Under the pieces are notes generated by a model. The model did no database searches. It was given only the letters and a program-made list of their open reading frames with translations, and had not been told where the DNA came from. Shown here piece after piece: positions 52,109 to 61,505 of a stretch of 64,000 nt of DNA. The stretch is from Chloroflexota bacterium (lineage in GTDB: Bacteria > Chloroflexota > Anaerolineae > Anaerolineales > Anaerolineaceae), in contig JAAYKH010000011.1 in NCBI GenBank assembly GCA_012522475.1, positions 53,245 to 117,244 of the forward strand, read 5' to 3'. Every line of letters starts with the position of its first letter. The stretch's first letter is position 1. The position numbers were made by a program, and so were the translations under genes.

Positions 52109-54325
52109 ATGGCAACAAGTCTTGCTTCCATTCTTAATCTCTTCTCAACGCCGCCTGGCGACCCGGTCTTCCATGTGTTTACCAGTTTGACGTTGGCGTT
52201 GACAACCGGGTTCCTGATTATCGGGCGCCAAAAATCAGTTGAAGCCGGTCAAAGCCGTAGATTGCCGATCGGGTGTGGCATCCTTTTTATAATTCAACTG
52301 GGCCTGTTTGCCTTGTACTTTGTAAATAAAACATCTGGTTTTGTTAACGCAAATTTCTTCCCTATTTTTGAACGGTTGGCGGCATCTTTAACCATCATTG
52401 GGTTGGCCTGGGCTTTTCTCGATAATACCCAACGTAAATACCCCACCATTTTATACGGCATCCTATCATTATTATTAATCGTTTTAGCTTTAGGGGCTGT
52501 TTTCTCTAAATCACTCTTTTTGAAAAACTCCCTTTTAACTCTATTTTCAATAGATATAACCTGGCAGTTAATCGCCCTGGCCCTGATTAGTATCAGCCTG
52601 ATTTTGGCCCTCGCAATCCGGCCTGTGATGATCAAGGTGTTAACGCCCCTTCTGCTTTTGTTGGCTGGTGGACATATTTTCCAAATTCTTTTAACCTATG
52701 ACCTGCAAGGACAGATGGGTGCAGTTCGCTTAAGCCAGATGCTCAGTTTCGCATGGCTGCTGATAGCAGTCATCTATTATTCATCAAAGCAAAACGCCGT
52801 AAAACCCTGCAGAAAAACCAGCCGCGCAACAAACCTAAGCGCGCAAAAACCGATCTTGTTTAAAAGTGGGGCCGTTTCACAGAAAAAACCCCCGGCAAGA
52901 CGATATTCAAGAATTGTCGGGCTGGGGCAACCAAAAAAATTTGAGCAAACTGTTCAGGGTGATGAGATGAGAGTCGACACAAAGCCAGCTTTGGTCAACC
53001 TTTTATTGCAGATCAATACTGCCAAAACTAAAACAGAAAAATACCAAACTATCGCACAAGCGCTCAGCCTAGGTGTGATGGCTGATGTTTGTTTTTTGGC
53101 CAGTATTTCAAAAAATTCAGAAAAAATTCACATCCTTGGCGGTTACGATCTGATTCGGGAAACAATCTTGAAAGCAGATACCCTTGCCCGTGAAGACCTT
53201 CCTAATGTGATCGCAGCCTGGAATACCGGCAAAATTCTCAACCTGTCCTATGATGATACTGACCTGCGCGATGCTCAAACCCTGGCCATGCTTCTTAATT
53301 ATCATGCTATTGGCGACCTGTTGGCTTACCCATTAGGTTTGCCCGAGTCTCCGTTGGAAGGCGGGGTCTTTTTCCTTTCTCCATATACTGGAAAACGGTG
53401 GGATGACAAGACTTTGCAGCTCATGGGCCAGATCCATCAGGCTTTGTCGATGGTTCTCTTCGCTCCTGACGCCTTAGAAGAAGCCAGCTTTGCATCAAGC
53501 CAAGCAAAAACAAAAGTTAATAAATTAACCCTGGCAACAGAAAAATTATATGCAGTGCTAACCGAGAAAGAAGCTCAGATCCAGGAAAAAGACACCCTGA
53601 TCAAAGGATTAAAAGCCAAGTTCCAGATTGATAGAATGGAAACCATGACCCAGATGGAGCAATTGCAGCAAAAAATTGCCGACCTCGATGCTCAGATCGC
53701 CAATCAGTTCGATTTTTCAAGCGAGTTGGAGCAGTTCCAAAAGGAAAACCTCCAGTTAATCACCGAGCGCGAGCAGCTTCAACAGGAATTAAACCGGATA
53801 AAAAATATGCTCCGAACGCTGCAAACAGAAACCGGACAAACCGGCCCTATCCGCCTGTCCTTAGAAAACCAGGTCATCAGCCTGGATTCAATTGCAGCAA
53901 ACGCTCGTTTGCGGGTTGCGTCATACTTACAGGAACACCATATCGATCTCGAAACCAACAACCCTGACGGCCGTTTGATGATCAAAACCGATCCCGAATT
54001 ATTACAAACTGCCCTGTTCGAATTATTAAAAAACGCCATTCTCAGCTCCGACCATGGCGGGACAATCAGGCTGGAACAGAAATTGTCTCTCGAAATGGGG
54101 ATGTTGACGGTTCAGATCACTGATTTTGGAGAAGGGTTAACCCAAGCAGAACAAGCTGCATTGTTCAGCGCCCAGCATGAAAGTATTCCGGGTATCGGAA
54201 GTGTACAAGCCGTGCGCAATGCCATTCGGGCAATTCGTGTCCTGAACGGGAAGATTTGGTTAAAGAGTAAAAAGATCTCATACACAACTTTCCGCCTCCA
54301 AATTCCAGTACGGATTATTGATTGA
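52109..54325 (+). CDS. Membrane sensor with GAF, coiled coil and histidine-kinase-like ATPase
   Basis: The 738-residue product has about seven N-terminal membrane helices (about 15-230), a GAF-like domain (about 290-455), a long coiled coil (about 475-570) and a GHKL ATPase domain (about 600-738). The ATPase keeps an N-box (LFELLKNAILSS), G1 (DFGEGL) and G2 (GIGSVQAV). No H-box His is evident between the coiled coil and ATPase, so phosphotransfer may not occur. No response regulator lies nearby. The start at 52109 (ATG) is preferred over a GTG at 52100. LytR-type and recombinase-like genes follow. Confidence 0.75.
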   Translation: MATSLASILNLFSTPPGDPVFHVFTSLTLALTTGFLIIGRQKSVEAGQSRRLPIGCGILFIIQLGLFALYFVNKTSGFVNANFFPIFERLAASLTIIGLAWAFLDNTQRKYPTILYGILSLLLIVLALGAVFSKSLFLKNSLLTLFSIDITWQLIALALISISLILALAIRPVMIKVLTPLLLLLAGGHIFQILLTYDLQGQMGAVRLSQMLSFAWLLIAVIYYSSKQNAVKPCRKTSRATNLSAQKPILFKSGAVSQKKPPARRYSRIVGLGQPKKFEQTVQGDEMRVDTKPALVNLLLQINTAKTKTEKYQTIAQALSLGVMADVCFLASISKNSEKIHILGGYDLIRETILKADTLAREDLPNVIAAWNTGKILNLSYDDTDLRDAQTLAMLLNYHAIGDLLAYPLGLPESPLEGGVFFLSPYTGKRWDDKTLQLMGQIHQALSMVLFAPDALEEASFASSQAKTKVNKLTLATEKLYAVLTEKEAQIQEKDTLIKGLKAKFQIDRMETMTQMEQLQQKIADLDAQIANQFDFSSELEQFQKENLQLITEREQLQQELNRIKNMLRTLQTETGQTGPIRLSLENQVISLDSIAANARLRVASYLQEHHIDLETNNPDGRLMIKTDPELLQTALFELLKNAILSSDHGGTIRLEQKLSLEMGMLTVQITDFGEGLTQAEQAALFSAQHESIPGIGSVQAVRNAIRAIRVLNGKIWLKSKKISYTTFRLQIPVRIID

Positions 54326-54343
54326 TAATGATATGATCCAAGC

Positions 54344-54349
54344 TATAAT
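54344..54349 (+). promoter_or_regulatory. -10 element of LCP gene
   Basis: TATAAT lies 47 bases before the LCP start at 54397. The leader has no clear Shine-Dalgarno sequence near the ATG. Confidence 0.45.
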
Positions 54350-54396
54350 AATGAAACCGATCTTAAATTGGGAATCTAACCAACCGGACAAAAACC

Positions 54397-55485
54397 ATGA
54401 CTTCTAAACCAATAACCTCTCACCATAAGGCTGATCCTCATCTCCCCAGAAGCATACAGATGCTCGTCTTTGGTGTTTTTCTTTTCCTGGTGTTCGTATT
54501 AGCATTCATTTTAATCGCTGGTTTTCAATCAAACAACCGGGTTAGTCCTGCGTACATCTATGCACTGCAAACCCGCACGGCACTCAACGCCGAACCCACG
54601 CCCACACCCTTCCAGCCTGAAATCTTTGGTTATATCCCTGGAGCAACCCCCGAACCGGTCACTGCCAACAGCAACCCTGAGTTCGGCCCGAGCAGCACAC
54701 CAAAACAGCTTGAAAAACCTGAAGGGCAGGTCAATGTCCTTTTGCTGGGTTCCGATTTGCGGGAAAACGAAGGCGGATTTCGCACAGACACCATCATCTG
54801 GGTTTCTCTGAATCCCAAAGATGGGTTTGTGAGCGCGGTTTCTTTTCCCCGAGATCTCTATGTGGAAATACCAGGTTATGGCGAAAATCGGATTAATACA
54901 GCCTTTGGCAGGGGCGATTTTGAGTTACTGGCAGACACGATGGAAATTAATTTTGGCATACGCCCCGACAATTATGTTCTCATTCATATGAGTGGCTTTG
55001 CATCCCTGATTGATAGCCTGGGTGGAATTAATGTTGAGGTCGAACAAAACCTGACGGATTCCTGTGCCCGGTGGATCAATCAAAGTGGGTGGTGCAGCGT
55101 TGGCCCCGGCGTCGTGAACATGAATGCCGACGTTGCCCTCTGGTATGTGCGTTCACGCTATTCAACCAATGATGTCGACCGCGCCCGTCGCGCCCAGGAA
55201 GTGGTAGAGGCCATCTTCCGGCGTTTAATGAGCCTCGATGCAATTCTAAAGGCGCCCGAACTCTACAATGCCTATACCACCTTCGTCCAGACTGATGTTG
55301 AATTAGGCAAGGTTGTCACCCTGCTTCCGCTGGCAAAAACGATCTATGAGAATGGTGATATCCGGAATTACGTGATTGGTTTTGAAGAAGCATACAGTTG
55401 GATCACCTTTTCCGGAGCCAATGTATTAGTCCCCGATAAAGAGCTGATTAGGGAACTATTAATTGAAGCCCTCGAATTAAAATAA
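54397..55485 (+). CDS. LytR-CpsA-Psr (LCP) family protein
   Basis: The 362-residue product has a cytoplasmic N-terminus, one membrane helix (about 25-48) and an extracytoplasmic Pro/Thr-rich linker. The LCP domain (about 112-270) follows: VNVLLLGSDLRENEGGFRTDTIIWVSLNP, VSFPRDLYVEIPGYGENRINTAF and DVALWYVRSRYSTNDVDRARRAQEVV. LCP enzymes attach glycopolymers to the cell wall or other lipid-linked acceptors. In wall-less or thin-walled Chloroflexota the acceptor is unclear. The gene lies 71 bases after the sensor. Confidence 0.9.
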   Translation: MTSKPITSHHKADPHLPRSIQMLVFGVFLFLVFVLAFILIAGFQSNNRVSPAYIYALQTRTALNAEPTPTPFQPEIFGYIPGATPEPVTANSNPEFGPSSTPKQLEKPEGQVNVLLLGSDLRENEGGFRTDTIIWVSLNPKDGFVSAVSFPRDLYVEIPGYGENRINTAFGRGDFELLADTMEINFGIRPDNYVLIHMSGFASLIDSLGGINVEVEQNLTDSCARWINQSGWCSVGPGVVNMNADVALWYVRSRYSTNDVDRARRAQEVVEAIFRRLMSLDAILKAPELYNAYTTFVQTDVELGKVVTLLPLAKTIYENGDIRNYVIGFEEAYSWITFSGANVLVPDKELIRELLIEALELK

Positions 55486-55569
55486 TTTCAGTAATTGACA
55501 ATCCAACGAGGTTGGTTTAAAATTGTTAAGCAGTATAGACTATGCGAATATTTTGCGTGTGGAGGTCTT

Positions 55570-56523
55570 ATGACAAACCAATCGAGTGAATTCAAAAACG
55601 CACCCGCTCACCTAAACGAGCGGACGCACTTTCAGCCTGCAATCCAGGCCTGGAAGTTTTTCTTAACCGATCAGGGACGCTCTCCCTATACCATTAAAGC
55701 CTTCATTGCAGACCTCAACCTGCTCGATGTCTTTCTGGCACCCGACAAGACTATCGGTGAAGTTAGCCAGAAAGACCTTGAAAATTTCCTCGACTGGTTG
55801 GAAAATGAACGCGGCGTTCCCTGCAGCCCAAAAAGCCTTTCCAGAAGGATCACATCGGTGAAAAGTTTTTTTCGCTGGCTGCAAAGGGGTGGTGTGTTAA
55901 TAGCTGATCCAGCAGAAAAACTTCCCCAAAAAACAGTGTCCAGTCCCCTGCCTGGGGTGTTAACGCATCCCGAGTTGAAAACCGCGCTAAGAGCTGCTGA
56001 AAGCCTGCGCTATGGCGATCAGCCTGACGCCCGCCCGTACACCTTGTTAAAACTTTTACTTGAAACCGGGATCAAAAAAGGTGAGTGCCACAATATCAAC
56101 CTCAACCATCTCGAAGTGGAAGACCCACAGGAAGCCTTTGTTTTTATTCGTTACACCAATCCGCGTTATCGGTATAAAGAACGCAAATTACCACTTTCCC
56201 CAGATTGGGTTGAGACGTTTACCGAATATGAAATGCAATACAAACCCCAGGAACGGTTATTTCCCTGGACAGCACGCCGATTGGAATACATCCTCGAGGA
56301 CATCACCGAAGCAGCAGGTTTTGAAAAACGTATTTCTTTTGACATGTGCCGCTGGACAAGCGCCTTGTCCGACCTGATTGAAGGTATCCCGCCCGAGAAA
56401 ATTCGTCAGAAACTGGGCGTATCAAAGATTCAGTTCCGTGAAGTGCATCTGAAATTACGCAGACTTGCCCTGCGACAAGGGTATGACCTTGGCGACGATA
56501 CAGAAGAGACGCCCTCTGATTAA
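55570..56523 (+). CDS. Degenerate tyrosine recombinase-like protein
   Basis: The 317-residue product has an intact N-terminal SAM-like DNA-binding domain (about 20-110; GRSPYTIKAFIADLNLLDVFL...SLSRRITSVKSFFRWL) and a C-terminal catalytic fold. The active-site residues look altered: ATGLR(x)SE reads ETGIKKGE, HxLRH(S/T) reads FDMCRWT, LGH reads LGV and the terminal Tyr is absent (FREVH). It is therefore unlikely to cut DNA. It may bind DNA as a structural or regulatory protein. The start has GGAGG 5 bases upstream. Confidence 0.75.
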   Translation: MTNQSSEFKNAPAHLNERTHFQPAIQAWKFFLTDQGRSPYTIKAFIADLNLLDVFLAPDKTIGEVSQKDLENFLDWLENERGVPCSPKSLSRRITSVKSFFRWLQRGGVLIADPAEKLPQKTVSSPLPGVLTHPELKTALRAAESLRYGDQPDARPYTLLKLLLETGIKKGECHNINLNHLEVEDPQEAFVFIRYTNPRYRYKERKLPLSPDWVETFTEYEMQYKPQERLFPWTARRLEYILEDITEAAGFEKRISFDMCRWTSALSDLIEGIPPEKIRQKLGVSKIQFREVHLKLRRLALRQGYDLGDDTEETPSD

Positions 56524-56544
56524 TCATCACCAAACTTCGACATC

Positions 56545-58005
56545 TTAATCATATTGCCCCTGACAGTCATTCGTTGTCTTTTTTAGCCTGATTCTCAAAA
56601 TGCGCTGAGTATTTTCTGTGATTTTAAAGGCCTCCGATACACCCAGACCAACCACCCAGGCAATTCGATCTTCAGAAATAAGCAGCGGCCACATTGATCG
56701 TAAATGTGCGGGCACCTTGTGGTTCACAAATAAATCTTGCAAACTTTGGGAATGTCCGTCCATGCCCAGGGGCTGAAAACGTTCGCCCGGCACTGGTCCT
56801 CGCAGCATCAAAGGCATCGTCAAACGTTCATAATCTAGCCAGGCTTCATCGCCGGGAATGTTTTTCACCGCTTTTAGGGGTTCGTCAGGCAACGTCGGCA
56901 TCAGACACGCCTCGATACACCACCCATGTCTGAGATTGAGAGCGCCTTCAAGCCCAAGGCTCTGTTTGTAAGTTGGCTCAACCAGCAATGGCATGCTAAA
57001 ATCTGGCAGATCGGCTGACCAGGTTTTAACAATCAGGAAATCCTGTACAATTGCCAGGTTCAAGCAAGCGATCAGGTCAATTTGATCGCCCGAGTTTGCT
57101 GTTTGGGAGAAATTCAATCCACGGTTGATTACGTCATAGCCAACATCACGTAAATCAGGTCGTAATTTCTCAATGGTGTGTCTCAGTACCCGCCGCATAA
57201 GTGCTTTTGGCAGCAGCAAAAAATCTGAGCGGCTGACTTCAATCCTATTTTCAGCTTCATTGCGCATACAATCTTGATATACCTTGAGGGTAACCTCGTC
57301 CATCCAGGCAGCCTCTTCGCTCAACACATCGATCATCCTCAACAGTACAGACTTAAAGCGCGTATTATAGGTTTCCAGAGACGGTATTAATTCATGCCGA
57401 AGTCGATTACGGTAAAAAGTTGTGTCTAGGTTAGTCGTATCTACACAGGGACACAAGTCAAGCGAGCTTACAAAAGCATCAATTTCATCGCGCCAGATGC
57501 CCAGCAAAGGTCTGACCAGTGGGATGTGCACATCCCACTGGGGCATTATCCTGCGAAAAGACATCCCTGTCAGGCCGGGCAAGGCTGCACCACGCAAGAA
57601 ATGCATCAACACGGTTTCCACCTGATCATCTGCATGATGCCCAACAGCCACCGCCTGGCATTCATGCTGCCGCGCCTGTTCAAACAGGAACCGGTAGCGA
57701 ACTTCTCGTGCCGCTTCTTCTATCGACAACCTCTCTTTTTTCGCCAATTCATCTACATTAAATCTTTCGCTGAAAAAAGACCATCCTCGCAATGCTGCAA
57801 GCTTTTGAACAAAATCGGCTTCAGCCCCAGATTCAAGACGCAAAGCGTGGTCAACGTGGGCAATCACCAGATCATATCCAAGTGCGTCCAGACCAAACAT
57901 CAACGCCAGACTGTCTGCCCCACCCGAGACACCCAAAAGGATGGGCTCACCTATCTTTAATTCACATTGATTGGCGGCTGCCTTTGCCAAGCTTTCCAAG
58001 AACAT
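56545..58005 (-). CDS. tilS: tRNA(Ile)-lysidine synthetase
   Basis: The 486-residue product has the PP-loop SGGADSLALMFGL and the TilS features VAHVDHALR, EEAAREVRYRFLFEQ and VGHHADDQVETVLMHFLRG, plus a C-terminal substrate-binding part. TilS converts C34 of tRNA-Ile(CAU) to lysidine, so it reads AUA codons. The ATG at 58005 is preferred because a TATAAT on the minus strand (58012-58017) ends six bases before it, an arrangement for leaderless mRNA. It is divergent from coaE. Confidence 0.93.
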   Translation of the reverse strand: MFLESLAKAAANQCELKIGEPILLGVSGGADSLALMFGLDALGYDLVIAHVDHALRLESGAEADFVQKLAALRGWSFFSERFNVDELAKKERLSIEEAAREVRYRFLFEQARQHECQAVAVGHHADDQVETVLMHFLRGAALPGLTGMSFRRIMPQWDVHIPLVRPLLGIWRDEIDAFVSSLDLCPCVDTTNLDTTFYRNRLRHELIPSLETYNTRFKSVLLRMIDVLSEEAAWMDEVTLKVYQDCMRNEAENRIEVSRSDFLLLPKALMRRVLRHTIEKLRPDLRDVGYDVINRGLNFSQTANSGDQIDLIACLNLAIVQDFLIVKTWSADLPDFSMPLLVEPTYKQSLGLEGALNLRHGWCIEACLMPTLPDEPLKAVKNIPGDEAWLDYERLTMPLMLRGPVPGERFQPLGMDGHSQSLQDLFVNHKVPAHLRSMWPLLISEDRIAWVVGLGVSEAFKITENTQRILRIRLKKTTNDCQGQYD

Positions 58006-58011
58006 ACCCAC

Positions 58012-58017
58012 ATTATA
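58012..58017 (-). promoter_or_regulatory. -10 element, leaderless promoter of tilS
   Basis: TATAAT on the minus strand ends six bases before the tilS ATG. The divergent coaE -10 box lies only 34 bases away, so both RNA polymerase sites overlap. Confidence 0.55.
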
Positions 58018-58051
58018 GCATCCGCCAGTGATGAACGCAGGTTAAATAAGG

Positions 58052-58057
58052 TATACT
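58052..58057 (+). promoter_or_regulatory. -10 element, leaderless promoter of coaE-cdaA-cdaR
   Basis: TATACT ends five bases before the coaE ATG at 58063. Confidence 0.5.
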
Positions 58058-58062
58058 TTAGC

Positions 58063-59196
58063 ATGAGCCGGACCATGATGATTAAGTCTAGTTTCACAAT
58101 CGGCATCACGGGAAATATCGCCACGGGAAAAAGCGTGCTTCGCCGCATGCTGACCAACGCAGGCGTGTTTGGTATCGATGCAGATACGCTCGCCAACCGC
58201 CTGTTGTACCCAGGTGGGGGCGCTTACCAGCAGGTAATCGACACCTTTGGCCCGGAAATTAAATCCGATCACGTCCATATTTCGAATAAAAAGCTCGGAC
58301 AGATCGTTTTTAACGATCCCAAGGCTTTAAAACAGCTCGAAAATATCACCCATCCACTGGTGATTGAAACCATACTTCGTTATATTCAAGCAGCTCAACA
58401 ACCGATAGTATCCATAGAGGCAATCAAGCTCATTGAAGCAGGGCTAGGCAATCATTGTGATCAGCTATGGGTTAGTTACGCCTCGTTCGAGAGCCAGATG
58501 CGACGTTTACAAGACTCGCGCGGTTTATCGAAAGGAGAAGCCAGCATTCGAATCACCGCTCAACCGCCCCAAATTGAAAAACTATCCCAGGCTGATGTGA
58601 TTATTAATACAGAAACAAGCTTTAAAGACACTTGGATAAAGACGTGCAGCGCGCTTAATGATACAATTCAATCAAGAACTGATGTTTTGCCTTTGCACAT
58701 TAATATTTCAAAGGATTGGCTTGCCTCAACTGTCAATGCCCTCCCACTGAAACAAGTAGAGCTTGCATGGGAAGAACTGGCTGGAAAAACGCACTCCGAG
58801 CTGTATGAATGCCTGGGACTGAAAACGGTCCTTGCTATCTTGAAAAATAAGCATATCCGTGCGTTCATCATCTGGGACAACTGGAATTTTACTGGCACCC
58901 TGCTCAAAGTTTATCCGCTTGCATTCTATAAATCTTTTCCAACGCTGGTTTTTAATGCTTTTGAAGAGCATGCTCAAATCAACCGGATGGAGTTTTTATT
59001 GATCGCTGACGAGATGGCCACCGCCGGGGGAATTCACCCCGGTCAATTTGGCTATGATCAACAACGGATCGCGGACATTGTTTATCTGGCCTGGCAAATT
59101 GCCGCTCAAAAAGCAATCAGCAACAACCAAACAAAGGTCTGGCGCAAGGTACTGACGCAACCCTTTGAATTAACAAATGAAACCAAGTTTGATTAA
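58063..59196 (+). CDS. coaE: Dephospho-CoA kinase with extra C-terminal domain
   Basis: The 377-residue product has an N-terminal dephospho-CoA kinase (about 1-205) with P-loop GNIATGKSVLRRML, DADTLANRLLYPGG, LGQIVFNDPKALKQLENITHP and IEAIKLIEAGLGNHCDQLWV. About 170 further residues (205-377) form a domain I do not recognise, with IHPGQFGYDQQRIADIVYLAW near its end. The usual CoaE has about 200 residues, so this is a fusion. CoaE phosphorylates dephospho-CoA in the last step of CoA synthesis. It is 11 bases upstream of cdaA. Confidence 0.85.
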   Translation: MSRTMMIKSSFTIGITGNIATGKSVLRRMLTNAGVFGIDADTLANRLLYPGGGAYQQVIDTFGPEIKSDHVHISNKKLGQIVFNDPKALKQLENITHPLVIETILRYIQAAQQPIVSIEAIKLIEAGLGNHCDQLWVSYASFESQMRRLQDSRGLSKGEASIRITAQPPQIEKLSQADVIINTETSFKDTWIKTCSALNDTIQSRTDVLPLHINISKDWLASTVNALPLKQVELAWEELAGKTHSELYECLGLKTVLAILKNKHIRAFIIWDNWNFTGTLLKVYPLAFYKSFPTLVFNAFEEHAQINRMEFLLIADEMATAGGIHPGQFGYDQQRIADIVYLAWQIAAQKAISNNQTKVWRKVLTQPFELTNETKFD

Positions 59197-59207
59197 TTAA
59201 TTTTCGG

Positions 59208-60101
59208 ATGACCCAATTTATTAACGACCTCTTATTCCTTTTCCAACGTTTTGGTTGGACAGATTTTCTCGATATCATTCTGGTTGCGGCGATCTTTTTC
59301 ATCGTGTTGATGTTGCTCAGGGATACCGATGCACTGGTTCTTCTGCGCGGTGTCCTCTTTGTCATTGTCCTCTTGGCGTTGTTTACCAGTCTGATCGAAC
59401 TACCAGCCTTTTCCTGGCTGATCCGGACAGTTTTACCGGCCCTGGTACTGGCCATACCGGTCATTTTTGCCCCAGAGATCCGGCGGGCCCTTGAACGGGT
59501 GGGCCGGGCAGGGAATATCTCATTCTTAGCCCGCACCCAGAATATCACTGAAAAGAAATTAATCGAAACCTTAAATGCAGTGATCAAAGCCAGTGGGCGG
59601 CTTTCAGAACGTCACCATGGCGCCTTGATTGTCATTCAGCGCAACCACGGACTGGGCGAATACATACAAACCGGCGTTCCAATGCACGCCGATGTAACGC
59701 CAGAGCTTTTGCTTCAAATTTTCTACCCGAACACACCACTGCATGATGGTGCAGTAATTATCGTTAACGACCAGATCGTGGCGGCATCCTGTGTTATGCC
59801 GCTCTCATCCAGCGGTGTACTCAACCGCTCTCCTGAACGCACGCTCGGGCTGCGTCATCGCGCCGCCCTGGGCATCACAGAAGTTAGTGATGCAATTGCC
59901 GTCGTGGTCTCCGAAGAAACAGGCAGTATTTCCATCGCCCAGGATGGAAAAATGATCCACCGCCTTAATGTGGAACGCTTCCAAAACACCTTAATGGCGT
60001 TCTTTCAAGCCACTGAATTTCTGGATGGAAAAAGCCTGATCGCCCGTCTGTTGGCCTTATTCACCCACAAAGAAGAGTCCGAAAAAGAGGGTGATGAATA
60101 A
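59208..60101 (+). CDS. cdaA: Diadenylate cyclase CdaA
   Basis: The 297-residue product has about three N-terminal membrane helices (about 15-100) and a DisA_N domain (about 110-270) with LHDGAVI and LRHRAALGITE, the DGA and RHR motifs of diadenylate cyclases. It makes c-di-AMP from two ATP. The start has no strong ribosome-binding site and lies 11 bases after coaE. The last base overlaps the YbbR gene. Two PII-like proteins at 29646-30259 are candidate receptors. Confidence 0.93.
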   Translation: MTQFINDLLFLFQRFGWTDFLDIILVAAIFFIVLMLLRDTDALVLLRGVLFVIVLLALFTSLIELPAFSWLIRTVLPALVLAIPVIFAPEIRRALERVGRAGNISFLARTQNITEKKLIETLNAVIKASGRLSERHHGALIVIQRNHGLGEYIQTGVPMHADVTPELLLQIFYPNTPLHDGAVIIVNDQIVAASCVMPLSSSGVLNRSPERTLGLRHRAALGITEVSDAIAVVVSEETGSISIAQDGKMIHRLNVERFQNTLMAFFQATEFLDGKSLIARLLALFTHKEESEKEGDE

Positions 60102-61330
60102 TGAAATACATTTACAAAGTCATCCGCAGCCTGCCCACCCTCCTGACCGCGCTATTATTTGCCACCGCGGTTTGGATCTATGCGGTGACTCTGTCAGACC
60201 CCACTGAAACCCGTACCTATCCCAGACCTATCGCCGTGGAGATCATCGGGTTAGACCCGAAATTAACCCTTACCAATGAAGTTACTCAACAGGTCAATTT
60301 AACAATTCGAGCACCATCTTCCATTCATGCACAGCTTGAAAATGACACCAACCTGTTTGATGTGATTTTAGACCTTTCAGGCCTGGAACCGGGATCCCAT
60401 ACCCTTACACCCCAGGTAACCCTAGGTTTATCACCCGCGGAAATTCTTCGAATATCACCCTCGTCAGTTCTTGTCAAATTAGATGAAATCGTCACTCAAA
60501 GCTTTCCAATTAACCTGAAAGTGATTGGAAGCCCAACCATTGGTTACGAAGCACAGACGCCAGAACTGAGTGACGAAAATGTACTTATCTCAGGCCCCAA
60601 ATCATTGATCAGCACAATCGATCATGTCAACGGCGAGATCAATATCATCGATGCAACCGATAATGTCCAACGGGTGGTTGAGCTAGCCTTGCTCACGGCA
60701 GAGGAGGTTGTCGTCTCAGGGGTCACACTCAATCCTGCCTCTATACAGGTCACGGTGCCAATTAGCCAGCGCGGTGGATTCAGAACAGTGGTGGTGAAAA
60801 TTGTAACCAGCGGACAAATTGCAACTGGTTATCGGTTAACCAATATCTTTGCCATGCCGCCGACCGTGACCATCTTTTCCACCGATCCCAGTTTGGTAGA
60901 TACCATCCCAGGCTTTATTGAGACGGCACCGATCAATCTCAATATGGCCAGTGAAGATATCGAGATCAGAGTTGCTCTGAACCTTCCAGAGGGTATCAAC
61001 GTGGTTGGGAGCCAGAATGTCACCGTTCAAATTGGTATCGAACCAATTCAAAGCAGCCTCAGCTTCACAAATATCCCCATTCAAATTGAAAATTTGGGCG
61101 AAGGCTTGAAAGTCGAGATTTCGCCTGAAAAAGTGGATATTTTCCTTTCCGGTCCTTTGCCGTTACTGGATGAGCTCAACCAGGAAAATATCTTCGTTGT
61201 GATTGATCTTTCAGACCGAGGGCCCGGAACCTATCAATTAGCGCCGACGGTTTTGCTGGAAAACGGCCAGATCAATATCGATGCAATTTTACCAAGTGCT
61301 ATCGAAGTGACCATCACCGAAGCGAAATAA
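60101..61330 (+). CDS. cdaR: YbbR-domain protein CdaR
   Basis: The 409-residue product has an N-terminal membrane anchor (about 10-30; LLFATAVWIYAVTLSD, typical of CdaR) followed by about four YbbR repeats (roughly 45-120, 125-205, 215-305, 310-405), which face outward. CdaR modulates CdaA. The start overlaps cdaA by one base, giving close coupling. A long terminator hairpin follows at 61373-61435. Confidence 0.92.
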   Translation: MKYIYKVIRSLPTLLTALLFATAVWIYAVTLSDPTETRTYPRPIAVEIIGLDPKLTLTNEVTQQVNLTIRAPSSIHAQLENDTNLFDVILDLSGLEPGSHTLTPQVTLGLSPAEILRISPSSVLVKLDEIVTQSFPINLKVIGSPTIGYEAQTPELSDENVLISGPKSLISTIDHVNGEINIIDATDNVQRVVELALLTAEEVVVSGVTLNPASIQVTVPISQRGGFRTVVVKIVTSGQIATGYRLTNIFAMPPTVTIFSTDPSLVDTIPGFIETAPINLNMASEDIEIRVALNLPEGINVVGSQNVTVQIGIEPIQSSLSFTNIPIQIENLGEGLKVEISPEKVDIFLSGPLPLLDELNQENIFVVIDLSDRGPGTYQLAPTVLLENGQINIDAILPSAIEVTITEAK

Positions 61331-61372
61331 GTAATCCAGTCCGATAACAAATAGCTTATTCTTGTTAAAAAA

Positions 61373-61435
61373 TCATCTTGTGCTTCCCCTTTCAGTCTTT
61401 ACGAACCTGCCGGAAGCACAAGATGACTGCTTTTT
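61373..61435 (+). terminator. Terminator of the coaE-cdaA-cdaR operon
   Basis: TCATCTTGTGCTTCC pairs perfectly with GGAAGCACAAGATGA (15 bp) across a 24-base loop, followed by CTGCTTTTT. Confidence 0.8.
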
Positions 61436-61505
61436 AAAATAGATTGTTGCTAATGTGTGGAAAATTTCCTGTAGAAAGTCTTATGTTTGTCTATTTATCC
61501 ATTGG

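Noticed and set aside
54351..54407. Short 18-codon ORF starting just after the LCP -10 box and overlapping the LCP start
   Set aside because: The ATG lies only one base after the -10 hexamer, so the transcript would begin downstream of it; not a credible leader peptide.
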